From JABDFW01 sp035550215 (GTDB lineage Bacteria; Bacteroidota; Bacteroidia; Chitinophagales; Chitinophagaceae), in contig DASZPM010000007.1 in assembly GCA_035550215.1 (NCBI GenBank), positions 1-64,000 of the forward strand: DNA of 64,000 nucleotides. The letters are read 5' to 3'. Positions within the stretch are counted from its first letter, which is position 1. Each line of letters opens with the position of its first letter. The translations under genes and the position numbers were made by a program. The notes below the pieces were generated by a model. That model had not been told where the DNA came from and made no database searches. It worked only from the letters and a program-made list of their open reading frames with translations. This document shows, piece by piece, positions 53,231-62,468 of this stretch.

Positions 53231-54287
53231 TGCAATTTAAATCGTTAAAGGCCTCTTCAAGGCGTTTTACAAATACCTCTTCTCCTTTACGCAGCCATAC
53301 CCTTGGGTCGTAGAATTTTTTATTGGGTTTTTCAGGCCCTTCGGGATTACCAAGTTGTGCCTGCAGGTAAGCTTCGTTCTTTTGATAATATTTCAGCACA
53401 CCCTCCCAAAAAGCCCACTGCATGTCTGTGTCAATATTCATTTTTATTGCGCCATAGTCAAGTGTTTCTGCAATCTGGTGCTTGGGTGAGCCACTGCCAC
53501 CGTGGAAAACAAAATAAACTGGTTTGCTGCCTTCAGGCAGGCCAAGCTTTTTAGCTATATATTCCTGGCTGTTCTTTAAAATCTCGGGACGCAGTTCCAC
53601 ATTGCCCGGGCTATAAACGCCATGCACATTACCGAAAGAAGCCGCTATGGTAAAGCGATTACCAATTTTGCTTAACTCGTCAAACGCATAAGCAACATCT
53701 TCAGGTTGTGTATAAAGTTTTGAATTTTCAACGCCACTGTTGTCAACACCGTCTTCTTCACCACCGGTAACGCCCAACTCAATTTCAATACTCATGCCCA
53801 GTGCGTTCATGCGTTTAAAATATTCAGCAGAGATTTCAATATTTTCATGTATCGGTTCTTCACTCAAATCAAGCATGTGGCTGCTGTATAAGGGCTTGCC
53901 TGTTTTTGCTTTATATGCTTCACCATGGTCTAATAAGCCGCTAATCCATGGTAACCATTTTTTTGCGGCGTGGTCTGTATGCAATACAACCGGTACGCCA
54001 TAATATTCGGCAACAGTATGTACATGCAAAGCGCCGCTAACCCCACCAATAATATTCGCCTGCAGTTTATCGTTGGGCATACCTTTGCCTGCAAAAAACT
54101 GTGCACCACCATTGCTGAATTGAATAATTACTGGTGAATTTACTTTAGCCGCAGTTTCAAGTACCGCATTTACTGAATTAGTACCTACTACGTTTACTGC
54201 TGGAATTGCGAATTTGTTTTGTTTTGCATCGTCATATAATGCTTCAAGTTCATCACCGAAAAGAACACCGGCTCTGTATTTTGCCAT
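53214..54287 (-). CDS. fbaA: Class II fructose-bisphosphate aldolase
   Basis: A 357-residue enzyme that cleaves fructose 1,6-bisphosphate into dihydroxyacetone phosphate and glyceraldehyde 3-phosphate in glycolysis and gluconeogenesis. Class IIA features are plain: 'AIPAVNVVGTNSVNAVLETA', zinc ligands in 'VVLHTDHAAKKWLPW' and 'FVFHGGSGSPKHQI', and 'MNIDTDMQWAFWEGV'. Length and N-terminus (MAKYRAGVLFGDEL) fit E. coli FbaA. Cytoplasmic dimer. Monocistronic with its own terminator; ATG start. Confidence 0.96.
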   Translation of the reverse strand: MAKYRAGVLFGDELEALYDDAKQNKFAIPAVNVVGTNSVNAVLETAAKVNSPVIIQFSNGGAQFFAGKGMPNDKLQANIIGGVSGALHVHTVAEYYGVPVVLHTDHAAKKWLPWISGLLDHGEAYKAKTGKPLYSSHMLDLSEEPIHENIEISAEYFKRMNALGMSIEIELGVTGGEEDGVDNSGVENSKLYTQPEDVAYAFDELSKIGNRFTIAASFGNVHGVYSPGNVELRPEILKNSQEYIAKKLGLPEGSKPVYFVFHGGSGSPKHQIAETLDYGAIKMNIDTDMQWAFWEGVLKYYQKNEAYLQAQLGNPEGPEKPNKKFYDPRVWLRKGEEVFVKRLEEAFNDLNCIGRNA

Positions 54288-54538
54288 CTTATAGATACTT
54301 TTGGAGTTATAGTTTATAATCGGGTGGCGAAGATAAGCATAATAGCCAAAAGGGCTATAAAAAAATGAACCGGTTTGTTACGATTATTTCGAATTTTTTC
54401 AAAAAAGGGTAGAGGAATTTCAATAAATATTAAAATAATTTAGAAACTATAAAACAAACAGGCTGCGTGTACCCGTTTGCGTATGGCAGTTTTATGCCAG
54501 GTGCAGGAGGTGCTGTAAATTAGAGTGAATAAAAAACT

Positions 54539-55036
54539 ATGAAATACCAAAACCACTATCTTCTTTTGCTTGTTTGCCTGGCAATTTGCTTTGTTGCCTG
54601 CAAACCTGGCGTTCAAAACTTTATCTTAACTTATACCAACAGCGACATTAGCAAGGAGTTAGATTCAATGAACGCAGTTAACCCGATTGTTTTAAATGGA
54701 CAGGCAATAAGCCCGGGTATTATTGAACAGGCATCTGCCAACTGTTTTGACTCAGCAACACGTAATCAAACCTGCATACAGGACGTATTAAGCAGCATGT
54801 ATCTTGATACAACGCACAAATTATATAATAGTGTAACCACAACGGTATTTCATCTGCCGGGTGGAGATATTACCGCGGTGGGTATGTTCAAATTGCCGTT
54901 AGGAGATACCATTCCGCCCGATCATGATTTTCCTATTGTAGGTGGGTCAGGCATTTATGCTAACATTTACGGCACTTATACAAGGCATTACCGGGACAGC
55001 ATATATTATGTGCGGCTGCAATATTACCACCGGTAA
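54539..55036 (+). CDS. Lipoprotein, possible AOC/dirigent-like barrel
   Basis: A 165-residue lipoprotein with lipobox FVAC (Cys21). The C-terminal half 'FPIVGGSGIYANIYGTYTRH' resembles the GGTGxYxxAxG strand pair of the allene-oxide-cyclase/dirigent-type barrel seen in some bacterial secreted proteins. The function is unknown. A gap of 251 bases separates it from fbaA. It is followed 36 bases later by an aminoglycoside-phosphotransferase-like gene. Confidence 0.6.
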   Translation: MKYQNHYLLLLVCLAICFVACKPGVQNFILTYTNSDISKELDSMNAVNPIVLNGQAISPGIIEQASANCFDSATRNQTCIQDVLSSMYLDTTHKLYNSVTTTVFHLPGGDITAVGMFKLPLGDTIPPDHDFPIVGGSGIYANIYGTYTRHYRDSIYYVRLQYYHR

Positions 55037-55072
55037 CGGTTGCTTAAAGGCCTGCATGATATCTTTGTGGCC

Positions 55073-56092
55073 ATGAAACAGGTATTTACGGCCAGTTATT
55101 CAACCCTCGGAGAAGCTGCCCTTGCTGCTTTTATTACCACGAATTACGACATGCCGGGTGCAAAATGCAAGTTTTTGGTACGCGGTGTAAGTGATACCTA
55201 CCTGGTTACGGCTGACAGCATACGCTATATTTTTCGCGTATACCGTTGTGAACAGCGCACTCTAACGCAGGTACAAGCGGAGGCGGAGTTGCTTATTGCA
55301 CTTAACAATAAGAATGTACCGGTATCTTACCCCATTGCCGCCACTGACGGCAGTTATGCTCAAAAACTCCAGGCGCCGGAAGGGGAGCGGTATGCCATGC
55401 TGTTTACCTATGCTGTGGGCAAAGCAATAAATATGCCTGGTACTGGGCAGTTGCAGCATTTGGGTCGGGCAATGGCTGGCTTTCACAATGTATCGTCAAC
55501 CATACAACTAAGCGACAAACGTTGGACATTTGATATTGAAACAACCTTAACCGGCCCGCTGGAGGCTATTAAATTTGCTTTTGAACAGGAGCAGGAAAGT
55601 TACAACCTACTGACACAAATAGCCGGTACCGCACGTGAAAAGTTGGTAGCATTTGATAGCACAAACTTTACCATGGGTTATTGTCATTTTGATTTCTTAC
55701 CTAAAAATTTTCATTTTGACGGAGATAAAGTAACCTTGTTTGATTTTGATTTTTTTGGTTATGGCTGGCTGGTAAATGATATCATGACTTTTTGGATACA
55801 CCTGTGCTGGGAGGTATTATTCGGCAGGGTTACAGAAAACCAGGCGGATAATGCCTTTGCTGTTTTTATAGCTGCCTACCGTAGCATACGACCGGTAAGC
55901 GGTACAGAATTATCTGCTATTCCGTACCTGGCCCCCGGCTTTTGGCTTTTTTACCTGGGCTTTTACCCCACACACGACCAGTTTTACCCTCTTCTTCAAC
56001 CTGCTGCATTAAAAATGCGGGTTGACTTTATCTGCAGGATGGAAGAAAAGTATTGGAACGATGCTACTGCTCAAAAACTCAGTATTATATAA
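55073..56092 (+). CDS. APH-family phosphotransferase (homoserine-kinase-like)
   Basis: A 339-residue protein kinase-like fold enzyme of the aminoglycoside phosphotransferase/choline kinase type. The ATP lysine region is 'RYIFRVYRCE', and the catalytic loop reads 'YCHFDFLPKNFHFDGDKVTL' followed by FDFDFFGYGW: Asp in HFD and the DFD metal motif. The substrate may be homoserine, a sugar or a lipid; no resistance gene context is seen. The start ATG 55073 is preferred to TTG 55040. Confidence 0.85.
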   Translation: MKQVFTASYSTLGEAALAAFITTNYDMPGAKCKFLVRGVSDTYLVTADSIRYIFRVYRCEQRTLTQVQAEAELLIALNNKNVPVSYPIAATDGSYAQKLQAPEGERYAMLFTYAVGKAINMPGTGQLQHLGRAMAGFHNVSSTIQLSDKRWTFDIETTLTGPLEAIKFAFEQEQESYNLLTQIAGTAREKLVAFDSTNFTMGYCHFDFLPKNFHFDGDKVTLFDFDFFGYGWLVNDIMTFWIHLCWEVLFGRVTENQADNAFAVFIAAYRSIRPVSGTELSAIPYLAPGFWLFYLGFYPTHDQFYPLLQPAALKMRVDFICRMEEKYWNDATAQKLSII

Positions 56093-56215
56093 TTTTTGCA
56101 GTCTTACCTGCAAAAGCTATATATGCACTTATGAATTTTGCTTCGCCTGCCCAAAAAGCTAATGATTGCTTAAACTCCCTTATTTTTGCCATCTTCAATA
56201 ACCCAATGAGCAAAT

Positions 56216-57136
56216 ATGAAAAGAGACGCGGATATTGATACAAACCTGTCAGGAGAAGAGAGTGAGGAGAGTGCTGCTGCAGAACAGCGGTCTAAGTGGT
56301 ATAAACGTTTCAGGAAAGGTATCACCACATCTACTGCCGATAAAAAAGAAACTCCTGAAGGGTTGTGGAGTAAGTGCCCTGAGTGTAACTATATATGTAC
56401 CACTACCGAATTGAAAGAAAACCTTTTTGTTTGCCCTAAATGCAATTATCACCACCGCATTGGCAGCGAGGAGTATTACGATATAGTTTTTGATGATAAC
56501 ACCTATACTGAACTTTTTGATAAAATAGTCAGTAAAGATTTCTTACACTTTACTGATTTAAAACCCTATCAAAAGAGACTTGATGAAATACACGCGAAAA
56601 CTGACCTGAAAGACAGCATGCGGGTGGCTGTTGGCAAGCTTAATGGTCATGAAATTGTTATTGCGTGTATGGATTTTGAATTTATTGGTGGTTCCCTTGG
56701 CAGCGTTATGGGGGAGAAATTCAGCCGCGCTGTAGATTATTGCCTTGAACACAGGCTGCCTTTTTTAGTTATTTCAAAAAGTGGCGGTGCGCGAATGATG
56801 GAAAGCGCCTTCAGCCTGATGCAGCTTGCTAAAACAAGCGGCAAACTGTCCCAGTTGAGCGACGCAAAACTGCCCTATATCTCAATGTTGACAGATCCTA
56901 CTTTTGGTGGCATTTCAGCAAGTTTTGGCATGCTGGGAGATTTAAATATTGCCGAACCCGGTGCACTTATTGGGTTTGCGGGCCCGCGTGTTATAAAGGA
57001 AACTATAAAGAAAGACCTGCCGGAGGGTTTTCAGCGCAGTGAATTTTTACTGGAGCATGGTTTTTTGGATTTTATTGTGGACAGGAAGGCGCTGAAAGAT
57101 AAATTGACTACGCTGCTGGTATTGTTTAAAAACTAA
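56216..57136 (+). CDS. accD: Acetyl-CoA carboxylase carboxyltransferase subunit beta
   Basis: A 306-residue subunit that with AccA moves CO2 from biotin to acetyl-CoA in fatty acid synthesis. The N-terminal zinc ribbon is visible as CPEC...CPKC ('WSKCPECNYICTTTE', 'LFVCPKCNYHH'), and the crotonase-type core has 'SKSGGARMMESAFSLMQLAK', 'TDPTFGGISASFGMLGDL' and 'GFAGPRVIKETIKKDLPEGF'. Cytoplasmic. ATG 56216 gives an N-terminal extension of about 45 acidic and Ser-rich residues, a little longer than in E. coli. smpB follows 34 bases later. Confidence 0.96.
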   Translation: MKRDADIDTNLSGEESEESAAAEQRSKWYKRFRKGITTSTADKKETPEGLWSKCPECNYICTTTELKENLFVCPKCNYHHRIGSEEYYDIVFDDNTYTELFDKIVSKDFLHFTDLKPYQKRLDEIHAKTDLKDSMRVAVGKLNGHEIVIACMDFEFIGGSLGSVMGEKFSRAVDYCLEHRLPFLVISKSGGARMMESAFSLMQLAKTSGKLSQLSDAKLPYISMLTDPTFGGISASFGMLGDLNIAEPGALIGFAGPRVIKETIKKDLPEGFQRSEFLLEHGFLDFIVDRKALKDKLTTLLVLFKN

Positions 57137-57170
57137 CCGGCAGGTAATACTGAAAAGAGGAACAGCGGTT

Positions 57171-57611
57171 ATGGCGAACGAAATGAACAACAGGCAGGCA
57201 TTTTTTAACTACCATATTGAAGATAAATATGTGGCTGGTATTGTACTGATGGGTACGGAGGTAAAGTCAATAAGGGAGGGGAAGTTGAGTTTTAATGACG
57301 CTTTTTGCCTGTTTGACCATGGGGAATTATGGATAAGGGGGCTATATATTGCCGAGTATGCCTTAGGTACAAATAATAATCATATTGCGGTACATGACAG
57401 GAAATTATTGCTTGGCAAAAGGGAATTAAAAAAGCTGGAAGCTAAATTAAAAGACAAAGGGTATACCATTGTGCCGTTGCGTGCTTTTTTTAATGAACGA
57501 AACCTGGCGAAAATAGAAATTGGCCTTGGCCGGGGCAAAAAACTGTATGATAAGAGGGAAACTATAAAAGAAAGAGACACACAGCGGGAAATTAAACGTT
57601 TTTTAAAATGA
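57171..57611 (+). CDS. smpB: SsrA-binding protein SmpB
   Basis: A 146-residue protein, usual length, with 'NRQAFFNYHIEDKYVAGIVL', 'GTEVKSIREGKLSFNDAFC' and C-terminal 'KIEIGLGRGKKLYDKRETIK' followed by the basic tail ERDTQREIKRFLK. It binds tmRNA and brings it to stalled ribosomes for trans-translation. Nothing else of the system is in the window. Likely co-transcribed with accD. ATG start. Confidence 0.97.
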   Translation: MANEMNNRQAFFNYHIEDKYVAGIVLMGTEVKSIREGKLSFNDAFCLFDHGELWIRGLYIAEYALGTNNNHIAVHDRKLLLGKRELKKLEAKLKDKGYTIVPLRAFFNERNLAKIEIGLGRGKKLYDKRETIKERDTQREIKRFLK

Positions 57612-57658
57612 TTATTGCACAATTATTGCTTATACATCCGTACAATTTAAAAAAGTAA

Positions 57659-58690
57659 ATGAACTTAATAAAATATCTTGTTTTATTGGTGGGGTTATTT
57701 GCAATTGTGCCATGCGCCAGTGCGCAGAATGTTTCGGGAAAATGGTACGGTATAGGTTTTGTAGAAGTGGACCAGGCTACTAACAACTATCTATGCGAAT
57801 TGCTGTTAAAACAAGAGGGTAACACTGTTACCGGTGAGTTTAACTATTATTTTCGTAACGGTTATTTCAGCAATAAAATAAAAGGAACTTTTACCTTAGA
57901 CAGTCGTTACCTGTACCTTAGCCTGCTGCCGGTTATGTATAATCGCACGGTTAATACACTAACAGGTGTTGATTGCCCTATGCATGGCGAATTTTCCCTT
58001 AAAGTTGCACGCGTTGGTTCAACACTCAGCGGTAATTTTATAAGTGACGATTTACATAAATACACCTGTGCACCGCTAAAAGTAAATTTCAAGAAATTGC
58101 TTGACAGCGATCCTACCCTGAAGGAGCGGGTGGAGCAAATGAAAACAGATACGTTGCCGGAAGAGAGTGCTGACCAGCCGGTTGCCGACAGTAACGAAGA
58201 AAAGACTGTAACCATGCCACCGCCTGCGCGGGACACGGCTCCAATTGTTGCGGCGCAACCACAGGTGGCAGTGCCACTGCAAATAGCACCAGCTAAAAAT
58301 ATTGCTGCAGAAGCAGAGAAAAAAGTTTTGCTCAGAACCAACAGCCTTGAACGCGTGCTGGATGTAACTGACGACTCCGTGCGTGTTGATTTATACGATA
58401 ATGCCGTGCTTGATTATGACACGGTTAGTGTGTTTTACAACAGAAAATTAGTTCAATACAAAAAGCTGCTGGAAACAAGAGCACCCATAAGATTTTACGT
58501 ACATGTTGACCCTGATGAAAATAATAATGACCTTGTAATGTACGCTGAAAATCTCGGCCTTATTCCACCCAATTCAGCTATAATGATTATTACTGATAGT
58601 AACCACCGTTATGAAGTATCCCTTACTAGTGACTATCAAAAAAATGCTGCTGTGCGGCTTAGGAAAGTTGGGAAACCTTTAACCAAATAG
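57659..58690 (+). CDS. Hypothetical exported protein
   Basis: A 343-residue protein with signal peptide ending CASA. An N-terminal beta domain (about 24-155) has the shape of a lipocalin or META-like fold ('VSGKWYGIGFVEVD'). A Pro/Ala/Glu-rich linker (about 155-225) joins it to a C-terminal domain (about 230-340) with 'SVRVDLYDNAVLDYDTVSVF' and 'IRFYVHVDPDENNNDLVMYA', a beta-rich form found in many Chitinophagaceae hypothetical proteins. No function is known. ATG start, 47 bases after smpB. Confidence 0.8.
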   Translation: MNLIKYLVLLVGLFAIVPCASAQNVSGKWYGIGFVEVDQATNNYLCELLLKQEGNTVTGEFNYYFRNGYFSNKIKGTFTLDSRYLYLSLLPVMYNRTVNTLTGVDCPMHGEFSLKVARVGSTLSGNFISDDLHKYTCAPLKVNFKKLLDSDPTLKERVEQMKTDTLPEESADQPVADSNEEKTVTMPPPARDTAPIVAAQPQVAVPLQIAPAKNIAAEAEKKVLLRTNSLERVLDVTDDSVRVDLYDNAVLDYDTVSVFYNRKLVQYKKLLETRAPIRFYVHVDPDENNNDLVMYAENLGLIPPNSAIMIITDSNHRYEVSLTSDYQKNAAVRLRKVGKPLTK

Positions 58691-58701
58691 CGGGTGATTG
58701 T

Positions 58702-59679
58702 TTAATGTTTTAGCGGCCTTTTTTTTATCATACCACCGTGGGTATCTTTAACGCTGCTCATAATAACAAAAGCGTGTGGGTCAATCTTCTCAATCTCAGT
58801 CTTTAGCCTGTTAAGTTCAAGTCTTGTTATTACGGTGTACACAATGTCAGTGTCAGTCGTCTTGCCATGTTTACCAAAGCCTCTTTTGCCCCGGTAAACA
58901 GTAACGCCACGGCCAAGCTCATTAATTATCATTTCGCCAATTTCTTCGTCGTGTGATGATATTATTGTAACGCCTGTGTATTCTTCAATGCCTTCAACCA
59001 CAAAATCCAGTGCTTTACTTGCAGCCAGGTATGTTATCATTGAATAAAGGGCCGTCTCAACCGAAAGCAGGTATGCCGCTGCGGAAAAAACAAGAATGTT
59101 TATTAAAATAATTATATCGCCTATAGTAGCGCTAAACTTACGGCTTAGAAATATGGCAAGCACTTCTGTACCGTCAATAACAGCGCCACCCCTGACTGAT
59201 AAACCTATGCCGGAGCCAAGAAAAAAACCGCCAAATACGGCTGCCAGTACCTTATCACGTGTAACTACCGGGAAGTGTATAGTAGCTACAACCAGGGCAA
59301 GGCAGCTAATGGCAACAGCGGTTTTTACAGCAAACTGTTTTCCTACTACCTTAAATCCCAGTATTACAAAAGGTATATTTATAACCACCAGCAAAATGGA
59401 AAGCGGTATTGCGACACTTTCGCTGGTAAGCAGTGAAATGCCTGTTGCACCACCGTCTATAAAATTATTGGGTAATAAAAAACCCTCCAGTCCAAAGGCT
59501 GCGGAAAATATGCCTAACCCCATAAAAATTACATCTCTTAGCAGGCTGTTTATTGTAACCTTTAATTCCACAAAACCCTTCGCAATTTCAAAGCTTGAAT
59601 AATTCTCCTGGCCGGGAGATTTTTTCATCTTACTCTTGCGTACTGCGTTAATTATAAGCTGCCTTATATAAGAATGCAT
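58702..59679 (-). CDS. YitT-family membrane protein (DUF161 + DUF2179)
   Basis: A 325-residue protein: about six helices (residues about 45-225) with 'GFLLPNNFIDGGATGISLL' and 'SVRGGAVIDGTEVLAIFL', then a cytoplasmic DUF2179 domain with 'VTIISSHDEEIGEMIINEL' and 'DIVYTVITRLELNRLKTEI'. The DUF2179 half has a fold like small-molecule binding domains, hence possible transport of small metabolites regulated by ligand. Three start codons are possible: 59715, 59679, 59628; the last gives a protein starting MKKSPGQENY. Convergent with the preceding gene. Confidence 0.85.
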   Translation of the reverse strand: MHSYIRQLIINAVRKSKMKKSPGQENYSSFEIAKGFVELKVTINSLLRDVIFMGLGIFSAAFGLEGFLLPNNFIDGGATGISLLTSESVAIPLSILLVVINIPFVILGFKVVGKQFAVKTAVAISCLALVVATIHFPVVTRDKVLAAVFGGFFLGSGIGLSVRGGAVIDGTEVLAIFLSRKFSATIGDIIILINILVFSAAAYLLSVETALYSMITYLAASKALDFVVEGIEEYTGVTIISSHDEEIGEMIINELGRGVTVYRGKRGFGKHGKTTDTDIVYTVITRLELNRLKTEIEKIDPHAFVIMSSVKDTHGGMIKKRPLKH

Positions 59680-59839
59680 GAAATAAATTTTGATAACAGA
59701 TGTGTACAAAAGCAATATACCTATAAATAATTAAACCGGGTTTCAAACGCTGAAAAGGGGCGGACCGGTGACTAAAACAATAACATAAAGCACCCTGGCG
59801 ACATTATAACCAGGCGGGCCGAAAGACTTGCCAGGTACT

Positions 59840-59875
59840 AAAAAAGAAACCCCTTGTAGACACAAGGGGTGTTTT
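59840..59875 (-). terminator. Bidirectional terminator-like hairpin
   Basis: ACCCCTTGT (59849-59857) pairs perfectly with ACAAGGGGT (59862-59870), loop AGAC. Both sides have U-rich ends: minus strand TTTCTTTTTT, plus strand GTTTTC. The minus-strand form resembles the terminators of the small RNAs at 62469 and 62899 (TCTACAnGGGG). Confidence 0.75.
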
Positions 59876-60063
59876 CAACCCTAAACCCTTAAAATGCAAT
59901 GTTAGTAAAAAAAATGTTACAAAAAAATCATAATTATCTATTCTGTAGTTTTTACGCAATAGAATGTTTTTTTAAGCACGTTTTAATAATTTTTTTTCAG
60001 CAATGAATACACATTTTATATTTATGTTATATGCCATCGTTGTGTATTATATATATAAGATTT

Positions 60064-60091
60064 TTGTTGCATTCTACACTTTGTACCTTTG
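60064..60091 (+). promoter_or_regulatory. Putative promoter of the Smr-protein gene
   Basis: TACCTTTG at 60084-60091 is a perfect -7 box; TTG/TTTTTG at 60061-60069 is 14-17 bases upstream, slightly close. The ATG is at 60109, leaving a leader of about 12 bases. Confidence 0.5.
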
Positions 60092-60108
60092 TTGATAATT
60101 TTTAATAT

Positions 60109-61131
60109 ATGAAATACCAGGTTGGTGATGAAATTGTTGTGCTGCACAGCAACGAAGAAGGCAAGGTTATTGAAATAATTAACGACAAGATGGTTATGAT
60201 AGAAGTACGCGGAGTAAAATTCCCGGCTTATATGGACCAAATTGATTTTCCATATTTTTTGCGTTTCAGCAAAAAGAAACCAGTAGAGGAGAAGAAGCCC
60301 GCCAAAAAATATATTGACCAGTTGCCTAAGGAAAAACCTCAGCCTAATAAGATTAAAACTGCTGAAGGTGTGTGGTTATCATTTGTTCCAAAATTTACAA
60401 TGGATGAGTTTGATGATGAGGTAGTAGAGCTGCTTAAAATATATCTTGTAAATAAATCGGGGGCCGGGTATCATTTTACTTATGAGCAGTCTTTTTTAGG
60501 GAATGTAAATTTCGAATTAAAAAATGATGTACTCGGCTTTCATGATTTTTACCTGCACGACATCAGTTTTGCCAGCCTGAACGACAGCCCTTCCTTTTTT
60601 GTTGAATTTTCGCTTATAACACCGGCAAAAAATAAGGCTGAATATTTTGAAACCAGCCTAAAATTAAAGCCAAAGCAAATTTTTCAGCGGATTGAAGAGA
60701 TGAAAACAAAAAATGAGCCTACTATTTCATACAAGCTGTTTGATGAATATCCTGATAAGGTAGTTGAGCAGCGCCCGGAGTTGACAGGCCTTGCAAAAAA
60801 AGAGTATACCATTTACGAGGCTAATAAAATAAGACAAAACCTTGAACCCGCCAGGAGCGTTGTAGACTTACATATGGAGAAGCTAAGTGATAGCTGGAAA
60901 TATATGAGTAATTTTGAAATACTTACCATGCAGCTAAAGGAATTTGAAAAATGGTATGAGTTGGCGGTAGCGCATCACCTGCCGTCATTTGTTGTAATAC
61001 ATGGGGTAGGCAGCGGCAAGTTGCGGGATGAGATACATGATATTTTAAAAACAAAAAAAGAAGTGCGCTATTTTATAAACCAATACGACCCCCGCTATGG
61101 CTATGGGGCAACAGAAATTTTTTTGCAGTAA
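60109..61131 (+). CDS. Smr-domain protein with DUF2027 (MutS2-like C-terminus)
   Basis: A 340-residue protein. A KOW/tudor-like N-terminal domain ('YQVGDEIVVLHSNEEGKVIE'), a central beta domain (DUF2027, about 90-220), and a C-terminal Smr domain with 'RSVVDLHMEKLSDSW' and 'FVVIHGVGSGKLRDEIHDIL', containing the DLH and HGxGxGxLR motifs. Smr domains are nucleases or ribosome- and DNA-binding modules; no MutS core is present. Ribosome-related or DNA repair roles are both possible. ATG start. Confidence 0.9.
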   Translation: MKYQVGDEIVVLHSNEEGKVIEIINDKMVMIEVRGVKFPAYMDQIDFPYFLRFSKKKPVEEKKPAKKYIDQLPKEKPQPNKIKTAEGVWLSFVPKFTMDEFDDEVVELLKIYLVNKSGAGYHFTYEQSFLGNVNFELKNDVLGFHDFYLHDISFASLNDSPSFFVEFSLITPAKNKAEYFETSLKLKPKQIFQRIEEMKTKNEPTISYKLFDEYPDKVVEQRPELTGLAKKEYTIYEANKIRQNLEPARSVVDLHMEKLSDSWKYMSNFEILTMQLKEFEKWYELAVAHHLPSFVVIHGVGSGKLRDEIHDILKTKKEVRYFINQYDPRYGYGATEIFLQ

Positions 61132-61137
61132 TAAACG

Positions 61138-61365
61138 TTAGTGCACCATCGGCCCCGCCCTGTCACCTATTATACCAGCAACAAATATCACCAAAGCAAA
61201 AAAGAGAATTGCCATTAAGAAAAAGGCTATTAAGGCAGCCGCCACCATACGCATGTATTTGTCTTTAACCCAGTTTCTTAACAGCCATTTAAATAAAAGA
61301 AAAAATAAGACTGTAATAAAAAGCGATTCTATCCAAAAAATCAGCCCCGGTGTTATTAAATACAT
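61138..61365 (-). CDS. Small membrane protein, two TM segments
   Basis: A 75-residue protein with helices about 5-28 ('GLIFWIESLFITVLFFLLFK') and 42-66 ('AALIAFFLMAILFFALVIFV'), joined by a positive loop 'RNWVKDKYMRM'. Family unknown. Convergent with the Smr gene, 6 bases away, so it likely has its own promoter near 61370-61400. Confidence 0.6.
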   Translation of the reverse strand: MYLITPGLIFWIESLFITVLFFLLFKWLLRNWVKDKYMRMVAAALIAFFLMAILFFALVIFVAGIIGDRAGPMVH

Positions 61366-61430
61366 GCTACTTATTATTGCGCAAAGTTAGCTTACCTTGT
61401 TCTTGTGTAAATAGCTGTATTTTTGTATTT

Positions 61431-61831
61431 GCTATAAACCCGGCTATCGCGCCCTGGTTAACACCAGGGTGAGGAAAGTCCGGACAGCGCAGGGCAGCCC
61501 ACCGGTGAACAGCCGGCTGCCCCGTATAAGCGGGGCAAGAGAAAGTGCCACAGAAAATAACTATCTCAACCTTGTTGGGATGAGGGTGAAAATGTGGGGT
61601 AAGAGCCTACGGCTTTATGCAGCAATGTATAATGCGGGTAAACCTTGGGTGCTGTAATGCCACGTATATTTCGCATCCCGCCTTTGGCAGGAAGTAAGCT
61701 GCCCGCTTACCAGCACGTTGTGTTTGCGAAAAGGGTAGGCAGCAACAGGTGCACAGTAATGTGCATCGCAGATAAATGATAGCCTTTTGCGCTATCGCGC
61801 AAAAAACAAAATCCGGCTTATGGGTTTATAG
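61431..61831 (+). ncRNA. rnpB: RNase P RNA (M1 RNA)
   Basis: Class A RNase P RNA of about 400 nt. P1 is GCTATAAACCC (61431-61441) paired with GGGTTTATAGC (61821-61831). 'GAGGAAAGTCCGGAC' and 'CACAGAAAATAA' (CR I and CR II/III) and the ending ACAAAATCCGGCTTA are the universal landmarks. T-run after P1 gives a terminator. It cleaves the 5' leader of tRNA precursors with RnpA. Confidence 0.96.
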
Positions 61832-61864
61832 CTTTTTTTGTAATTTTTCCTCATAACTTATTTT

Positions 61865-62320
61865 ATGCAGCAGTTTCTCGACACATGGCACATCCATAAT
61901 CGTATTAACCTCTACTTGCTGGAGGCTATTGAGGAAGAGTACCTGGCAGATGTTTCTGCATCAAAGGGGCGAACCGCCGGTGAACAGTTTGCACACATGC
62001 ACAATGTGCGGCTGATGTGGCTTAAAGCTGCCGTACCGGAAATGTTGGGGGATATGAATAAGATTGAAAAAGAAACTATTACCAAAAAAATATTGGCGGA
62101 AGCGCTTGCCAAAAGCGGTAATGCGGTGGCGGAGTTATTAAAAAAAGGCTTTGAAAGTGGGAAAATAAAAGGTTTTAAACCCCATCCTGCAGCTTTTTTG
62201 GGCTATCTTATTTCGCATGAGAGCCATCACCGGGGACAGGTGATGTTAATTTTAAAACAATCCGGCCACAAAATTGATCAAAAGGTACAATATGGACTGT
62301 GGGAATGGGGGAGCAGGTAA
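61865..62320 (+). CDS. DinB-family protein
   Basis: A 151-residue four-helix protein of the DinB/YfiT superfamily. Metal-binding His pattern: 'HIHNRINLYLLEA', 'QFAHMHNVRLMWLKA' and 'YLISHESHHRGQVMLILKQS'. Bacterial members are thiol transferases or metal-dependent hydrolases and a few are damage-induced; the actual activity is unknown. ATG start. Independent of rnpB. Confidence 0.9.
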   Translation: MQQFLDTWHIHNRINLYLLEAIEEEYLADVSASKGRTAGEQFAHMHNVRLMWLKAAVPEMLGDMNKIEKETITKKILAEALAKSGNAVAELLKKGFESGKIKGFKPHPAAFLGYLISHESHHRGQVMLILKQSGHKIDQKVQYGLWEWGSR

Positions 62321-62468
62321 GCCTCAGCAGATTGTACCATAGCGGATTGAAGATTATAGTACGGAGATTCTGCTGGTATAGGCTGAAACATAGCATTTAA
62401 AATCTGCAATAAAAATAATATTGAAAAAAAACTTGGCAGCAATACATTCTGGTGTATATTCGTTCGCC

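Larger units (their letters stand above)
59680..60108. other. Intergenic stretch with one strong hairpin
   Basis: Contains only the hairpin at 59849-59870 and the promoter at 60064-60091. The remaining about 300 bases are AT-rich with no supported gene. Confidence 0.5.

Noticed and set aside
54340..54365. ATAGCC-aaaag-GGCTAT hairpin upstream of fbaA as terminator
   Set aside because: The A-run follows on the + strand, and no + gene ends there; on the minus strand the T-run precedes the stem, so it is not a terminator.
61469..61657. 62-codon + strand frame
   Set aside because: It lies inside rnpB.
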